Of a DNA stretch of 38,995 nucleotides, positions 1 to 8,250 are shown piece by piece. The translations under genes and the position numbers were made by a program. Position 1 is the stretch's first letter; every line of letters begins with the position of its first letter. Where the stretch lies: contig JAJDZT010000070.1 of assembly GCA_022824525.1 (NCBI GenBank), positions 1 through 38,995 on the forward strand, in the 5' to 3' direction. The notes below the pieces were generated by a model. It was given only the letters and a program-made list of their open reading frames with translations, was not told where the DNA came from and made no database searches. The stretch is from Silicimonas sp. GTDB taxonomy: Bacteria > Pseudomonadota > Alphaproteobacteria > Rhodobacterales > Rhodobacteraceae.

Positions 1-139
1 GCGGTGTCGGAGGTTGGCGAAAGACTGGGAACGTACCGTGGAAAGCTCAGCGGCCTGGGCGCTCGTCGCCAGTATCCGCCTCGTAACGCGCAGATTAGCA
101 AGACATTGCCAGGAAACGTAAAACTTTTCGGTCAGGCTC
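1..139 (+). mobile_element. Right end of an IS5-family-like insertion sequence (truncated by window edge)
   Basis: The segment holds the last codons of a transposase followed by 18 nt that end in the terminal motif ggtcaggctc at 130-139; read inward this is gagcctgaccgaaaagttt, the style of IS5-group terminal inverted repeats. The interrupted gene resumes immediately afterwards at a taa trinucleotide (140-142), a plausible TTA/TAA target duplication, as is common for IS5-group elements. The left end and the other inverted repeat lie outside the window, so the exact boundary and target duplication are inferred. Confidence 0.75.
2..121 (+). CDS. IS5-family transposase, C-terminal end (partial)
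   Basis: Only the last 39 codons are present; the gene enters from the left edge. The frame starting at base 2 reads RCRRLAKDWERTVESSAAW and ends at TAA 119-121. The block R-R-L-A-K-D-W-E-(R/K)-T-V-E-S-S is the characteristic C-terminus of IS5-family DDE transposases (IS4/IS5 superfamily). The stop lies 18 nt before the inferred right end of the element, as expected for a compact IS. The DDE catalytic residues are outside the window, so activity cannot be judged. Confidence 0.8.
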   Translation, partial: RCRRLAKDWERTVESSAAWALVASIRLVTRRLARHCQET

Positions 140-490
140 TAAAGTGTCGCGCGCAATGGCTGCGACCTTGACTGCATCGTCCCCGCCGGTTTGCCAGTCG
201 ATTGATAACTCATCCAGAGCGTAAGGCGTGCGCCCTTCCATGGCCCGTTCGATTTGGGACTGTGGTTCCTGGGCGGCATCAAGCAGAACAACCGTGTAAA
301 GTATCTGGTCACGCGGCAGGAACAGCATGACGGGCTGATCTTTTTCTATGGGTTCGATCAGCTTCTCAAGGCGCTGTTCGATGTCGGGGCTGTCAATCGG
401 TTCAACGGATTGCTCGACCCAATCGTTACCCTCCCGGCGCATCAGCCGGACGGCACTCATATCGAGATCGAGGCCCCAAATCGTGTCCAT
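140..490 (-). pseudogene. PilM/GspL-like conserved protein, N-terminal fragment interrupted by an IS
   Basis: The ATG at 490 opens a frame beginning MDTIWGLDLDMSAVRLMRR and running for 117 native codons to ...IARDTL. It then enters IS sequence and stops after 14 foreign residues (TAA at 95-97). The LPRDQILYT and RTPYALDEL blocks resemble the actin-fold N-terminus of PilM/GspL-type proteins, and a family of much longer proteins with this N-terminus is common in Rhodobacteraceae. That assignment is from memory of the family and is moderate. No good ribosome binding site is seen before the ATG. The rest of the gene should lie beyond the IS, left of the window. Confidence 0.6.
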
Positions 491-607
491 GCGCGTTGGA
501 TACCATGGCGGGAATCAGCCGTCACGGGGAACGCGATAGATATTTCACATCAAAAGTACAAAATTGCTTAAACTGTTGTTAGCGTTTCGAAAACAAGAGG
601 GCCCGAT

Positions 608-1285
608 ATGCGTTTTGCTCTTCTTCTGGTTGTGTTTTGGCCGTTCGCGGTTCTGGCGGAGGAAACACCTCGCCAAATCGTCGTTAGTGCAACCGGTTCG
701 GTTGAAGCTGCGCCCGATATGGCAACCGTAACACTTGGCGTTTCGCAGAATGCCAGAACCGCGTCGCAGGCGATGTCGGATGTCAGTGAGGCGACGGCTT
801 CCGTGCTTGCACGCATATCGGAAGCGGGCATCGACGACCGCGACGTTCAAACCTCTTCGCTGAACCTCAATCCGGTATGGGATCACGGCAATGAACGTCC
901 GCCGCAGGTTCGCGGTTATGTTGCGTCCACGACGTTGAGCGTGCGCGTCCGCGCTTTGGATGACTTGGGCGGTCTACTTGACCGGTTGATTGGAGACGGG
1001 GCCAATACATTGAACGGTCTTACCTTCGGTATCGCCGAAACAGACCAATTGGAGACAGCGGCACGGGAGGATGCCGTCAGACAGGCGCGTGCTAAAGCTG
1101 AGACATTGGCGAACGCTGCGGGACTTGTTTTGGGCCCGGTGCAGACAATCTCCGAGGGGAGCCGTGTGAGCGCGCCCGCACCATTGATGCGGGGCGCCAT
1201 GATGGAAGCAGCCGCCGTACCCGTTGCAGCCGGTGAGCTTCAGATAAGGGTCAGCGTCACCATGGAGTTCGCAATCGCTGAGTAG
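608..1285 (+). CDS. SIMPL (DUF541) domain periplasmic protein
   Basis: The 225-residue protein starts with a clear signal peptide (MRFALLLVVFWPFAVLA, cleavage before EE), followed by one SIMPL/DUF541 domain over nearly the whole mature part. Typical family features are RQIVVSATGSVEAAPDMA near residue 23, the alternating basic/hydrophobic helices (ARAKAETLANAAG) and the C-terminal VSVTMEFAI strand. SIMPL proteins are secreted or periplasmic and poorly understood; some relatives affect oxidative stress resistance. The start is supported by an AAGAGGG motif about 6 nt upstream. It is monocistronic, divergent from the interrupted gene on the left and convergent with azoR. Confidence 0.85.
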   Translation: MRFALLLVVFWPFAVLAEETPRQIVVSATGSVEAAPDMATVTLGVSQNARTASQAMSDVSEATASVLARISEAGIDDRDVQTSSLNLNPVWDHGNERPPQVRGYVASTTLSVRVRALDDLGGLLDRLIGDGANTLNGLTFGIAETDQLETAAREDAVRQARAKAETLANAAGLVLGPVQTISEGSRVSAPAPLMRGAMMEAAAVPVAAGELQIRVSVTMEFAIAE

Positions 1286-1294
1286 GCTGGCAGC

Positions 1295-1891
1295 TCAGGC
1301 TGCCAGTCCCAACGCCTCGATCTTCTTTTCGGCGGCTGCTAGGCTGGCTTCCGCGTCGATCATCATTTGATCGGCATTCACGAACTCGACGTCGGTGATG
1401 CCGATAAAGCCCAGAACGTGCTTCATGTAGGTTGTCGCGTAATCGATGGACGACCCGGCAGCCGTTCCACCCGAAGCAACCGTGACGATCGCACGCTTGC
1501 CTTCCAAGAGGCCCACCGGTCCATTCTCGCTGTAGCGGAATGTTTCTCGGGCGCGTGCTACCAGATCGACCCAAGCTTTCAGGGCCGCGGGAACACCGAA
1601 GTTGTAAATCGGCAGGCCGATCACCAGTACATCGGCGGCTTTCACTTCGGCAACAAGCTCATCCGAAAACGCCAACGTTCGCTTCTGTTCATCAGTACGC
1701 TCCGATGGATCGGTGAAGTTTGCGCCAATCCATTCCTCGGTCAAAAGAGGAAGAGGTGCGGCGAGATCCCGGTGCGTGACGGTTACGTCTCCGGTCTGCG
1801 AAAGTTTCTCGATCAGTTTGTCGTTCAGGTCGCGTGTAACGGAACCGGTGCGGCGCGCAGACGCATCTATGCGAAGTACAGCGGTCTTCAT
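1295..1891 (-). CDS. azoR: FMN-dependent NADH-azoreductase (AzoR type)
   Basis: The 198-residue protein has the normal length for AzoR flavodoxin-fold oxidoreductases. It starts with MKTAVLRIDASARRTGSVTR, the FMN phosphate-binding loop (S-x-R-x-x-x-S/T region), and has the family block GLPIYNFGVPAALKAWVDL near residues 95-113, then a FRYSENGPVGLLEGKRA segment. The family reduces quinones and azo compounds with NAD(P)H through an FMN-bound homodimer in the cytosol. It is divergent from the LysR-type gene at 2060, an arrangement in which the regulator often controls the oxidoreductase; that control is inferred. It ends 9 nt from the SIMPL gene, convergent. Confidence 0.9.
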   Translation of the reverse strand: MKTAVLRIDASARRTGSVTRDLNDKLIEKLSQTGDVTVTHRDLAAPLPLLTEEWIGANFTDPSERTDEQKRTLAFSDELVAEVKAADVLVIGLPIYNFGVPAALKAWVDLVARARETFRYSENGPVGLLEGKRAIVTVASGGTAAGSSIDYATTYMKHVLGFIGITDVEFVNADQMMIDAEASLAAAEKKIEALGLAA

Positions 1892-2059
1892 GTCAATTGC
1901 TCCTTCAATTTCGTTTCCGGATACCTAGGTCTGAGAGGCGCCGGCTGGTACTCGAAGAATTTTCACCGGACCTGTGCAAATTTGCGTGATGATAACGATT
2001 TTTCTTGAAGTACATATTTTTCCGCACCAAAACAGCGGACGCCAACGGGGTAAATACAC

Positions 2060-2938
2060 ATGTCGATCAGCACTTGGGACGAAATCAGGACGGCTTATCA
2101 TGTCGCGCGAGCAGGCACCGTTAGCGGCGCTGCGGACGCGCTGGGCGTGCACCACGCCACTGTCATTCGCCACATCGATTCACTTGAAGATCGCTTGGGC
2201 GTGAAGCTTTTTCAACGTCATCCACGGGGCTACAGCTCGACCGAGGCAGGGCAAGACCTGCTTCAGGTTGCTCAGGCGACAGATGACCAATTCTCCCAAC
2301 TCGTGAGCCGTATCAGAGGGCGGGGAGACGAGGTTTCCGGTGAGCTTGTTGTGACTTCGCTTGCCTTTGTCTCGCCCCGGCTGACGCCGACTTTGGTACG
2401 CTTTCAGGAGCGGTATCCGGATGTGATCGTCCGGTTCCTGACGGGTGAGGAAGTTCTCCGTCTGGAGTATGGCGAAGCGCACGTTGCCCTGCGCGCGGGC
2501 ATGAAACCGGACAATCCCGACAATGTTGTTCAGCCTTTCGTGCCCCTGAATGTCTCGTTCTATGCGTCGAAGAGCTACATCGAGCGGAACGGGCGGCCAG
2601 CGTCGGTCGATGACCTTGCGCAGCATCGATTTGTCAGCCTCGACAACTTCAATTCCAGGGCGCCGGTCATGCGTTGGCTGATCGACCGCGTGCCATCCAA
2701 AAACATCGTTTTCCGTGGCACGGACAATCGCGTTCTGCGTGACGCCATCCTTGAAGGCGTTGGCATCGGCGCTTTGACTTGCTGGGAAGCTGAGCGTCAT
2801 CCGAACCTCGTGCCGCTTTTCGAGCCTCAGCCGGAGTGGTCAGCTCCACTGTGGCTGGTGACCCACGTGGACCTGCACCGCACGACGAAGGTTCAAGCGT
2901 TTCTGTCCTTTTTGAAAGAGGAAGCGCAGGGCTGGTGA
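2060..2938 (+). CDS. LysR-family transcriptional regulator
   Basis: 292 residues, the usual LysR size. The N-terminal winged helix-turn-helix is visible at about residues 5-65 (TAYHVARAGTVSGAADALGVHHATVIRHIDSLE), followed by the linker helix and a periplasmic-binding-like effector domain (LVVTSLAFVSPRLTPTL... onward). The start MSISTWDEIRTAYHVA fits the family; no strong Shine-Dalgarno is seen. It is transcribed away from azoR across a 168-bp intergenic region and may activate azoR in response to a quinone or electrophile (inference). It converges on the ArsR gene with 7 nt between stops. Confidence 0.9.
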   Translation: MSISTWDEIRTAYHVARAGTVSGAADALGVHHATVIRHIDSLEDRLGVKLFQRHPRGYSSTEAGQDLLQVAQATDDQFSQLVSRIRGRGDEVSGELVVTSLAFVSPRLTPTLVRFQERYPDVIVRFLTGEEVLRLEYGEAHVALRAGMKPDNPDNVVQPFVPLNVSFYASKSYIERNGRPASVDDLAQHRFVSLDNFNSRAPVMRWLIDRVPSKNIVFRGTDNRVLRDAILEGVGIGALTCWEAERHPNLVPLFEPQPEWSAPLWLVTHVDLHRTTKVQAFLSFLKEEAQGW

Positions 2939-2945
2939 GAACAAA

Positions 2946-3290
2946 TCAACCTGCGTCGGGCGGGTCTGTCAGTTCTTGGTCGAGGAAACTCTCGAAGGCA
3001 TCGAGATCAACCGGATCGAACTGGCCGAATCCTTGCATCCAGACGCTGGCGTCTTTCATTGCGCCGGGTTCGAGCTTGCACCAGATGACCCGGCCACGCC
3101 GTTCTTGACTGATTAGGCCGGCCCGACTCAATACGCCCAGATGTTTGGATATTGCGGCCAATGACATCTCAAATGGCTCCGCCACATCCGTGACGGCCAT
3201 ATCATCCTCCAGCAACATCGTAAGTATCTGTCGCCGAGTCGGGTCGGCCAGAGCCGAAAATACCGTATCGAGTGGGATCGCGCGTTTCAC
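2946..3290 (-). CDS. ArsR-family winged-helix regulator
   Basis: 114 residues with the full ArsR/SmtB fold: FSALADPTRRQILTMLLEDDMAVTDVA, then recognition helix FEMSLAAISKHLGVLSRAGLI, then the wing SQERRGRVIWCKL. No CxC metal-binding motif is present in the recognition helix, so metal sensing is not indicated. It resembles the subgroup often paired with SRPBCC/AHSA1 proteins, but no such partner is adjacent. The C-terminal part (MKDASVWMQGFGQFDPVDLDAF) is a short extension. Transcription starts in the 118-bp gap shared with the divergent DUF2237 gene. Confidence 0.88.
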   Translation of the reverse strand: MKRAIPLDTVFSALADPTRRQILTMLLEDDMAVTDVAEPFEMSLAAISKHLGVLSRAGLISQERRGRVIWCKLEPGAMKDASVWMQGFGQFDPVDLDAFESFLDQELTDPPDAG

Positions 3291-3408
3291 GGCAGATCAG
3301 GTAGGCGATTGAGGGGCTCTGCGTCAAGTCGGTTTGATCTTTGCGCGAGCGCCCTATGTTTTTTGGTGCAAGGCAGTTGCCCGCCTTGCTGGGGAACAGG
3401 AATAAGCC

Positions 3409-3792
3409 GTGGAAAAAGAAGATCCGGTCAACGTTCTTGGCGAACCCTTGCAGCCGTGTTCAGTGAACCCGGTGACTGGGTTTTTCAGAGATGGGGCCTG
3501 CAACACCTGCGCTGAGGATGAAGGAAGCCACACTGTCTGCGCGATCATGACAGCCGAATTTTTGGCGTTTTCGAAATACCTTGGAAATGATTTGTCGACG
3601 CCCCGCCCCGAATACCTCTTTCAGGGTCTTAAGCCCGGCGATTGCTGGTGTCTTTGTGCGGGACGTTTCAAGCAGGCTGCGGACGAAGGTGCAGCACCGA
3701 GAATAAAGCTTGCGTCGACCCATCGTCGCGCTTTGGACATTGTGCCATTGGAGGTGTTGATGGAACATTCTGTGGAAGACGAGGAAAACTAG
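3409..3792 (+). CDS. DUF2237 family protein
   Basis: The 127-residue protein begins at GTG 3409, preceded by AGGA at a good distance. It shows the DUF2237 signatures NVLGEPLQPCSVNPVTGFFRDG, CxxCxxDxGxHTVCA-type cysteine spacing (NTCAEDEGSHTVCAIMTAEFL), and PGDCWCLCAGRF, ending in LEVLMEH. Family function is unknown; the conserved cysteines suggest a metal or redox role, which is inference. Its stop overlaps the stop of the convergent LuxR-type gene by a few bases. A 7-bp inverted repeat, gcaaggc/gccttgc, at 3368-3389 lies in its leader. Confidence 0.85.
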   Translation: MEKEDPVNVLGEPLQPCSVNPVTGFFRDGACNTCAEDEGSHTVCAIMTAEFLAFSKYLGNDLSTPRPEYLFQGLKPGDCWCLCAGRFKQAADEGAAPRIKLASTHRRALDIVPLEVLMEHSVEDEEN

Positions 3793-4262
3793 GCGTCTTC
3801 TACCAATTCGTCGATGAACAGGCTCAGCAGTTGCGCGCGACCCGACACACCAGCTTTTCGGTAGATTGCGTTTGACTGGGCTTTGACCGTCCCCTCGCTC
3901 ACTCCGCGAAGATTGGCGATGTCTTGCGTAGAGAACCCCTTGATCGCGAAGAGCGCCACGTCTCGTTCTGCGGCAGTCAGATCCCACGTTGAAAAACGTT
4001 CATTCAACACGTCACGAAAGGCGGATCGCGCGAGGCGAAGTGCTTCTTCTGCTTTGGCAGATCTTTTGTGCGCGGCGCGAAGGGCAATCACGCCCATTAT
4101 GATACCGAAAACCAACCCGAGGGCCGCGCCGATCTCGATGAGTTCGTAGAGTGTCCAGTCGATTGGGCCAAACCCGAGAATCGACAATATTCGTTCGCCA
4201 ACGAAGAAAGCCGCGCAGAGGATCTGGAGCACCAGAATTGCTGCCAACGCCGTTCTGCTCAC
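3789..4262 (-). CDS. Membrane-anchored LuxR-type transcriptional regulator
   Basis: The protein has two hydrophobic segments near the N-terminus (RTALAAILVLQILCAAFFVG and about residues 33-60), a short charged helix, and a C-terminal LuxR helix-turn-helix (LTAAERDVALFAIKGFSTQDIANLRGVSEGTVKAQSNAIYRKAG). There is no receiver domain, so this is not a classical response regulator; the membrane segments suggest a one-component, membrane-tethered regulator. The GTG at 4262 has GGAG 7-8 nt upstream and is preferred; a TTG at 4295 would add 11 residues but has no ribosome binding site. It follows the two acidic-protein genes on the same strand (38 nt after the first), so it may be in their operon and control them (inference). 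Confidence 0.82.
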   Translation of the reverse strand: MSRTALAAILVLQILCAAFFVGERILSILGFGPIDWTLYELIEIGAALGLVFGIIMGVIALRAAHKRSAKAEEALRLARSAFRDVLNERFSTWDLTAAERDVALFAIKGFSTQDIANLRGVSEGTVKAQSNAIYRKAGVSGRAQLLSLFIDELVEDA

Positions 4263-4300
4263 GAACGTCTCTCCGTCATCGGGCTGTGATTTCAACAGTG

Positions 4301-4720
4301 TCAGTCGTCATCGTCATCGCCTGAACCCGACCCACTGTTGTCGTCGTCATCGTCGTCGTCATCATCGTCGTCGTCGTCGTCGTAATCGTCGTCGTCGTCA
4401 TAGCCACCTCCGCCCGGGTAAGGTGGTTTGTTCGATCCGCCCCCTTCGTTGAGCTCGCTTTGGATCAGTCGCACATGATCCCTGAGAACGGCGCCATTCG
4501 CGGGATTGACGATGATCTCACGCCGGCGGCCCGGTTGGCTGCCGGAGAAGCGCAAGCGTCCTAGAAACGTGCGTGAGATCCGGATGTTTTCGTATCCATC
4601 CTGTCGCAGCTCGCCGACGTAGAATTCCCGCACGGTCAGCCCTTGTGACAGCCCATCGCCCGGCAGGGCGAGGACAAGCGTGAGTAAGATCAGTAAGCGC
4701 TTCAACATGTTCAATACCAT
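4301..4720 (-). CDS. Exported PepSY-like protein with Asp-rich C-terminus
   Basis: A hydrophobic signal sequence (MLKRLLILLTLVLALP...LSQ) leads into a short alpha/beta domain, LTVREFYVGELRQDGYENI then TFLGRLRFSG and REIIVNPANGAVLRD. The ending in a turn and (V/I)LRD resembles the PepSY/YpeB half-domain. The C-terminus is a low-complexity tail: a Gly/Pro linker, then DDDDDYDDDD and a further run of aspartates broken by NSGSGSG. No enzyme motif is visible. Starts at 4720 or 4708 are both possible and neither has a clear ribosome binding site. The neighbour at 4788 has the same architecture, suggesting an old duplication. Function unknown; the acidic tail could bind Ca2+ or other cations (inference). 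Confidence 0.75.
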   Translation of the reverse strand: MVLNMLKRLLILLTLVLALPGDGLSQGLTVREFYVGELRQDGYENIRISRTFLGRLRFSGSQPGRRREIIVNPANGAVLRDHVRLIQSELNEGGGSNKPPYPGGGGYDDDDDYDDDDDDDDDDDDDDNSGSGSGDDDDD

Positions 4721-4721
4721 T

Positions 4722-4752
4722 GGCGGGCCGCGCATCTGATGCAAGGCCCGCC
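4722..4752 (-). promoter_or_regulatory. Intercistronic hairpin between the two acidic-protein genes
   Basis: Perfect 8-bp arms ggcgggcc (4722-4729) and ggcccgcc (4745-4752) enclose an inner gcat/atgc stem with a 3-nt loop. On the minus strand the hairpin ends 1 nt before the ATG at 4720. No T-run follows, so an intrinsic terminator is unlikely. It may instead shield the upstream transcript or limit translation of the downstream gene (inference). Confidence 0.55.
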
Positions 4753-4787
4753 GGATTCTATTTCGTCAGGTGAGTTGGCCGCTCAGA

Positions 4788-5306
<519 letters not shown>

Positions 5307-5460
5307 CTCAGTATCTCCATGGGTGAGTGTGGGTACGTGGATGGGGTTCCACGTCGGAGACACTCTGCCGATCGCGCACCTCGTCGCTATTGAGCCGAGG
5401 TTTATGTAAGGGTCCATAAACCCACGATGCATCCGCATAAACTTGCGTTTAGAAGCCGCA

Positions 5461-5490
5461 AAACAAAGAAACCCGGCCAATCGGCCGGGT
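5461..5490 (-). terminator. Rho-independent terminator of the F0 ATP synthase operon
   Basis: Perfect 8-bp stem acccggcc/ggccgggt (5471-5478 and 5483-5490) with a 4-nt loop, followed on the minus strand by a T-rich stretch (tttctttgtttt). It lies 22 nt past the atpF stop. Confidence 0.8.
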
Positions 5491-5512
5491 CTCATAGAGG
5501 TTTTTCAGGTAA

Positions 5513-6085
5513 TTAGTGAAGCTTGGCTTCAACCGTCTTGATCGCGTCGTCGATCAGAGATCCTGCCTTGGCTGCGCTCATTTCCTTCGAGATCACCTCA
5601 GAGGCGGCAGCAATCGCAATGCGGGCCGCTTCATCGCGCACCTGCTTCACGGCAGATTTCTCAGCCGAAGCAATCTGGTCCTGAGCAGCTTGGACGCGTC
5701 GCTCGATCGACTTCGCAAGGTCGAGCTTTGCCTGCTCGGCGGCTTTCTTGGCGCTTTCCTTGGCTTGCGCGACGATGCGGTCAGCCTGCTCCTTCACCTC
5801 AAGCTGCTTGCGCTCGTAGCTGGCAAGCACGGCCTGGGCTTCTTCGCGGAGCGCACGCGCTTCGTCGAGTTCCGACTGAATGCCTTCGGCGCGCTTGTCG
5901 AGCATACCGCCCAGAAGCGACGGTACTTTAAAGTAGAACAGTACGCCGATGAACAGGAGGAACGAGATCGCGACGATGAAGTCGGTGTTCGAGAGTTTGT
6001 AGAACTCGGCAGAGAACGGGTTCTTCGATGCTGCAAGCGCTGGTGTTGCGACAGAGATGGCGAGGAGGGGTGCGATGTATCTCAT
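5513..6085 (-). CDS. atpF: F0F1 ATP synthase subunit b
   Basis: A 190-residue stalk subunit. The start ATG 6085 has AAGGG upstream; a longer frame to 6145 runs into the preceding gene and is rejected. The N-terminus MRYIAPLLAISVATPALAA looks like a short leader, as in alphaproteobacterial b subunits. It is followed by one membrane helix (FIVAISFLLFIGVLFYFKVP) and a long charged helix that dimerises with b' to form the peripheral stalk linking F0 to the delta subunit of F1. It is the last gene of the F0 operon, 4 nt after atpF', and is followed by a strong terminator; F1 genes are not in this window. Confidence 0.95.
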   Translation of the reverse strand: MRYIAPLLAISVATPALAASKNPFSAEFYKLSNTDFIVAISFLLFIGVLFYFKVPSLLGGMLDKRAEGIQSELDEARALREEAQAVLASYERKQLEVKEQADRIVAQAKESAKKAAEQAKLDLAKSIERRVQAAQDQIASAEKSAVKQVRDEAARIAIAAASEVISKEMSAAKAGSLIDDAIKTVEAKLH

Positions 6086-6089
6086 TGCG

Positions 6090-6623
6090 TTACCCTTTCG
6101 TCCGGTCTGCAACGGCGGCGGTGATGGAACCGGCGTCGACATCAACCCCGAGGGCCGATACCACTTCTTTCGCCGTGTCGTTGGCGACTTCCTTCACTGC
6201 GGCGGCGGCACCATCGCGGATTTCCGTGATGCGTGCTTCGCTCTCAGCTGTCCGCGCGGCGATTTCCGCATCCGCTTTTTCCATCGCGGCATCCACTTCG
6301 GCCTGCATTTCTGCTTTTGCCTCGGCAGCGATACGTCCTGCTTCGGCGCGCGCATCAGCGAGAGCCTTGTTGTAGGCGTCCTCTGCTTCGGCGGCTTTCG
6401 CCTTGAGGTCTTCAGCGGCTGCAATGTCGTTTGTAATTGTGCCCTGCCGTTCCGAAAGAACGGAGGCAATTCGGGGCAGCGCCACCTTGGACAGCACGAG
6501 GTAGATGACGACAAGAGTAACCACGAGCCAGAAGATCTGGTTCGGGAACGTCGAGAAATCGAGCTGTGGCATGCCCGCTGATTCAGCGGCTTTGCCGGCG
6601 GCGTCTGTTGCTTCTGTCGCCAT
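6090..6623 (-). CDS. atpX: F0F1 ATP synthase subunit b'
   Basis: The 177-residue second stalk subunit (also called AtpG or AtpF2). One membrane helix ([22 protein letters not shown]) begins near residue 31, after an Ala/Glu-rich N-terminus. A long alanine- and glutamate-rich coiled coil follows. Having separate b and b' genes is the rule in photosynthetic bacteria and their Rhodobacterales relatives. A GGAGG motif precedes the start. It is separated from atpE by 76 nt containing a stem-loop. Confidence 0.95.
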   Translation of the reverse strand: MATEATDAAGKAAESAGMPQLDFSTFPNQIFWLVVTLVVIYLVLSKVALPRIASVLSERQGTITNDIAAAEDLKAKAAEAEDAYNKALADARAEAGRIAAEAKAEMQAEVDAAMEKADAEIAARTAESEARITEIRDGAAAAVKEVANDTAKEVVSALGVDVDAGSITAAVADRTKG

Positions 6624-6651
6624 GGCGACCTCCTGAAACCTTTGTAGTCAA

Positions 6652-6676
6652 CCGGGGGGCGCTATCGCCCGCCCGG
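6652..6676 (-). promoter_or_regulatory. Intercistronic stem-loop between atpE and atpF'
   Basis: ccggggggcg (6652-6661) pairs with cgcccgcccgg (6666-6676) across a 4-nt loop, with one bulged base. No T-run follows on the minus strand. A structure here could lower expression of the stalk genes relative to subunit c, which is needed in many copies per complex (inference). Confidence 0.55.
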
Positions 6677-6699
6677 CACGTAAGGATGTGTAGGAGTTC

Positions 6700-6936
6700 T
6701 TAAACGGCGAACATCAGCAGAAGTGCCACGAGGAACGAGAAGATCCCCAGCGCTTCCGAGAACGCGATACCGATGAACATCGTGGCGGTCTGGCCGCCTG
6801 CAGCGGACGGGTTGCGAAGTGCACCCGACAGGAAGTTACCAACAACGTGGCCCACACCAACAGCAGCACCGCCCATGCCCGTACAGGCCAGACCAGCGCC
6901 GATGTAAGCTCCCATTTGTACGACGTCACCTTCCAT
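6700..6936 (-). CDS. atpE: F0F1 ATP synthase subunit c
   Basis: A 78-residue proteolipid starting at ATG 6936, with AAGGAG 7 nt upstream (the longer frame to 6969 is rejected). There are two transmembrane helices: [29 protein letters not shown] and [27 protein letters not shown]. The polar loop lies near ALRNPSA. The proton-binding carboxylate is the Glu of the FSEALG motif in helix 2. The c-ring drives rotation by proton passage against subunit a. Confidence 0.96.
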   Translation of the reverse strand: MEGDVVQMGAYIGAGLACTGMGGAAVGVGHVVGNFLSGALRNPSAAGGQTATMFIGIAFSEALGIFSFLVALLLMFAV

Positions 6937-6991
6937 TTGAATTCTCCTTACGTTGGAAGTTGCGATCAAGCGGGTCGCCCCGCCCGAATTC

Positions 6992-7741
6992 TTAGTGATG
7001 CGGATGCAGCGCGTCCCGGAGGTACACGCATGTCAGAATTGCGAAAACGTAGGCCTGGATGAACGAGACCAGCACCTCAAGCGCGTAGATCGCGGTCACC
7101 GCAAAAATGCTGACCGGAGCGATCCAGACGACGGCCGCGAAGGTTGCGAACACCTTGATGACGGCGTGACCGGCCATCATGTTGCCCGCCAGACGAATGG
7201 AGTGGCTGACCGGACGCACGAAGTAGCTGATCACCTCGATCAGGGCGAGGACCGGGCGAAGCACCAACGGAGCGCTGCTGATCCAGAAGACGCTGAGAAA
7301 GCCGAACCCGTGCTTCACGAAGCCCAGAATGGTGATCGACAGGAACACTGCCATCGCCATGACAGCCGTGACGGCGATGTGGCTGGTTGTCGTGAAGGAC
7401 AGGGGCAGAAGGCCGAGGAAGTTCGAGAAGACGATGAACATGAACAAGGTCATGATGTACGGGAAGTATTTCACCCCGTCCTTGCCGGTAACATCTTCGA
7501 CCATCTTGTAGACAAAGCCGTACGCGAGCTCGGCGATCGACTGGATACGCGTCGGGACCAGTGCGCGGCCTCGCGTGCCGAGAACCAGAAGAGCTACGAT
7601 GCAAAGGATCGCGAGAGCCATCCAAAGCGTGACGTTGGTTATTGTGAAGACGCCCACCGGCCCGTCGCCGAACAGCGGTTTCACAATGAACTGATCCATC
7701 GGTTTGAAGACCAGGCCGCCGCCGTCTTTCTCGTCTGCCAT
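6992..7741 (-). CDS. atpB: F0F1 ATP synthase subunit a
   Basis: 249 residues with the usual five to six membrane helices. The conserved helix with the essential arginine is visible as [14 protein letters not shown] (about residues 182-195), and [12 protein letters not shown] matches the family motif for the helix facing the c-ring. It provides the proton half-channels. It starts at ATG 7741, 3 nt after the stop of atpI, so the two are translationally linked. Confidence 0.96.
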   Translation of the reverse strand: MADEKDGGGLVFKPMDQFIVKPLFGDGPVGVFTITNVTLWMALAILCIVALLVLGTRGRALVPTRIQSIAELAYGFVYKMVEDVTGKDGVKYFPYIMTLFMFIVFSNFLGLLPLSFTTTSHIAVTAVMAMAVFLSITILGFVKHGFGFLSVFWISSAPLVLRPVLALIEVISYFVRPVSHSIRLAGNMMAGHAVIKVFATFAAVVWIAPVSIFAVTAIYALEVLVSFIQAYVFAILTCVYLRDALHPHH

Positions 7742-7744
7742 GCG

Positions 7745-8071
7745 TCAGTCCTTCTCGTCCTTGCCGGAATTATCCGGCGCAAATTCCCGTGCCGTCCGCA
7801 GCATCACGTTGATGCCGGCTGCAAACCCGAAGAGCGTCATCACGATCATCAGCCACGGTGCCGTGTCGAAGACCATGTCGAGCCCGTATCCCATGCCAAA
7901 GCCGATCCCCAGCCCCGCCACCAGTTCGGTCACCATCCGCCAGCCCATCTGGACCTGAGAATGATGTTCGTCCTGATGTCGCTTCTCTGCCATCTCCGGC
8001 GCGCGCTTTTCAGCCAGTTTGGCTTCCAGCGCGTCCAGCCGGGCCCGCCGATCTGCATCGGTTTCGGCCAT
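7745..8071 (-). CDS. atpI: ATP synthase-associated protein AtpI
   Basis: A 108-residue protein. ATG 8071 has GGAG upstream and begins MAETDADRRARLDALEAKLAEKR; an upstream frame to 8131 is not needed. A charged helical N-terminus is followed by two membrane helices (MVTELVAGLGIGFGMGYGLDMVF and WLMIVMTLFGFAAGINVML), the AtpI/Atp1 pattern. The family helps assemble the c-ring and may handle Mg2+. It is the first gene of the F0 operon. Confidence 0.9.
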   Translation of the reverse strand: MAETDADRRARLDALEAKLAEKRAPEMAEKRHQDEHHSQVQMGWRMVTELVAGLGIGFGMGYGLDMVFDTAPWLMIVMTLFGFAAGINVMLRTAREFAPDNSGKDEKD

Positions 8072-8099
8072 GGCATTCGCTCCTTCAGAACTCGACGAG

Positions 8100-8127
8100 G
8101 GTTTAGCAGGCGCAGGGAGAGAGTCAA
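8100..8127 (-). promoter_or_regulatory. atpI: Possible sigma-70 promoter of the atpI operon
   Basis: On the minus strand, TTGACT (8122-8127) is separated by 16 bp from TAAACC (8100-8105), giving a predicted start about 20 nt before the atpI ATG. The -35 matches 5/6; the -10 is weak. Assigned by eye only. Confidence 0.35.
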
Positions 8128-8250
8128 TCACGCCCGTGGTTATGAAAATGCATTAAAAACAGTGTTTTGAGGTGGCGCTGCTGCGCCCGGTGGTCGCAGT
8201 ATGCAGCTCCGTGTATATTCAACTTTTGGGTTGAGTATCACATGGCGAGG

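Noticed and set aside
2946..3290. Metal-sensing ArsR
   Set aside because: The recognition helix lacks the CxC metal site; only the winged-helix family is supported.
3870..4262. Classical two-component response regulator
   Set aside because: There is no receiver domain or phospho-acceptor Asp; the N-terminus is made of membrane helices.
6953..8170. A 405-codon plus-strand open frame across atpB and atpI
   Set aside because: It is antisense to two unmistakable ATP synthase genes and its product is compositionally odd (rich in His, Asp, Arg) with no motifs.
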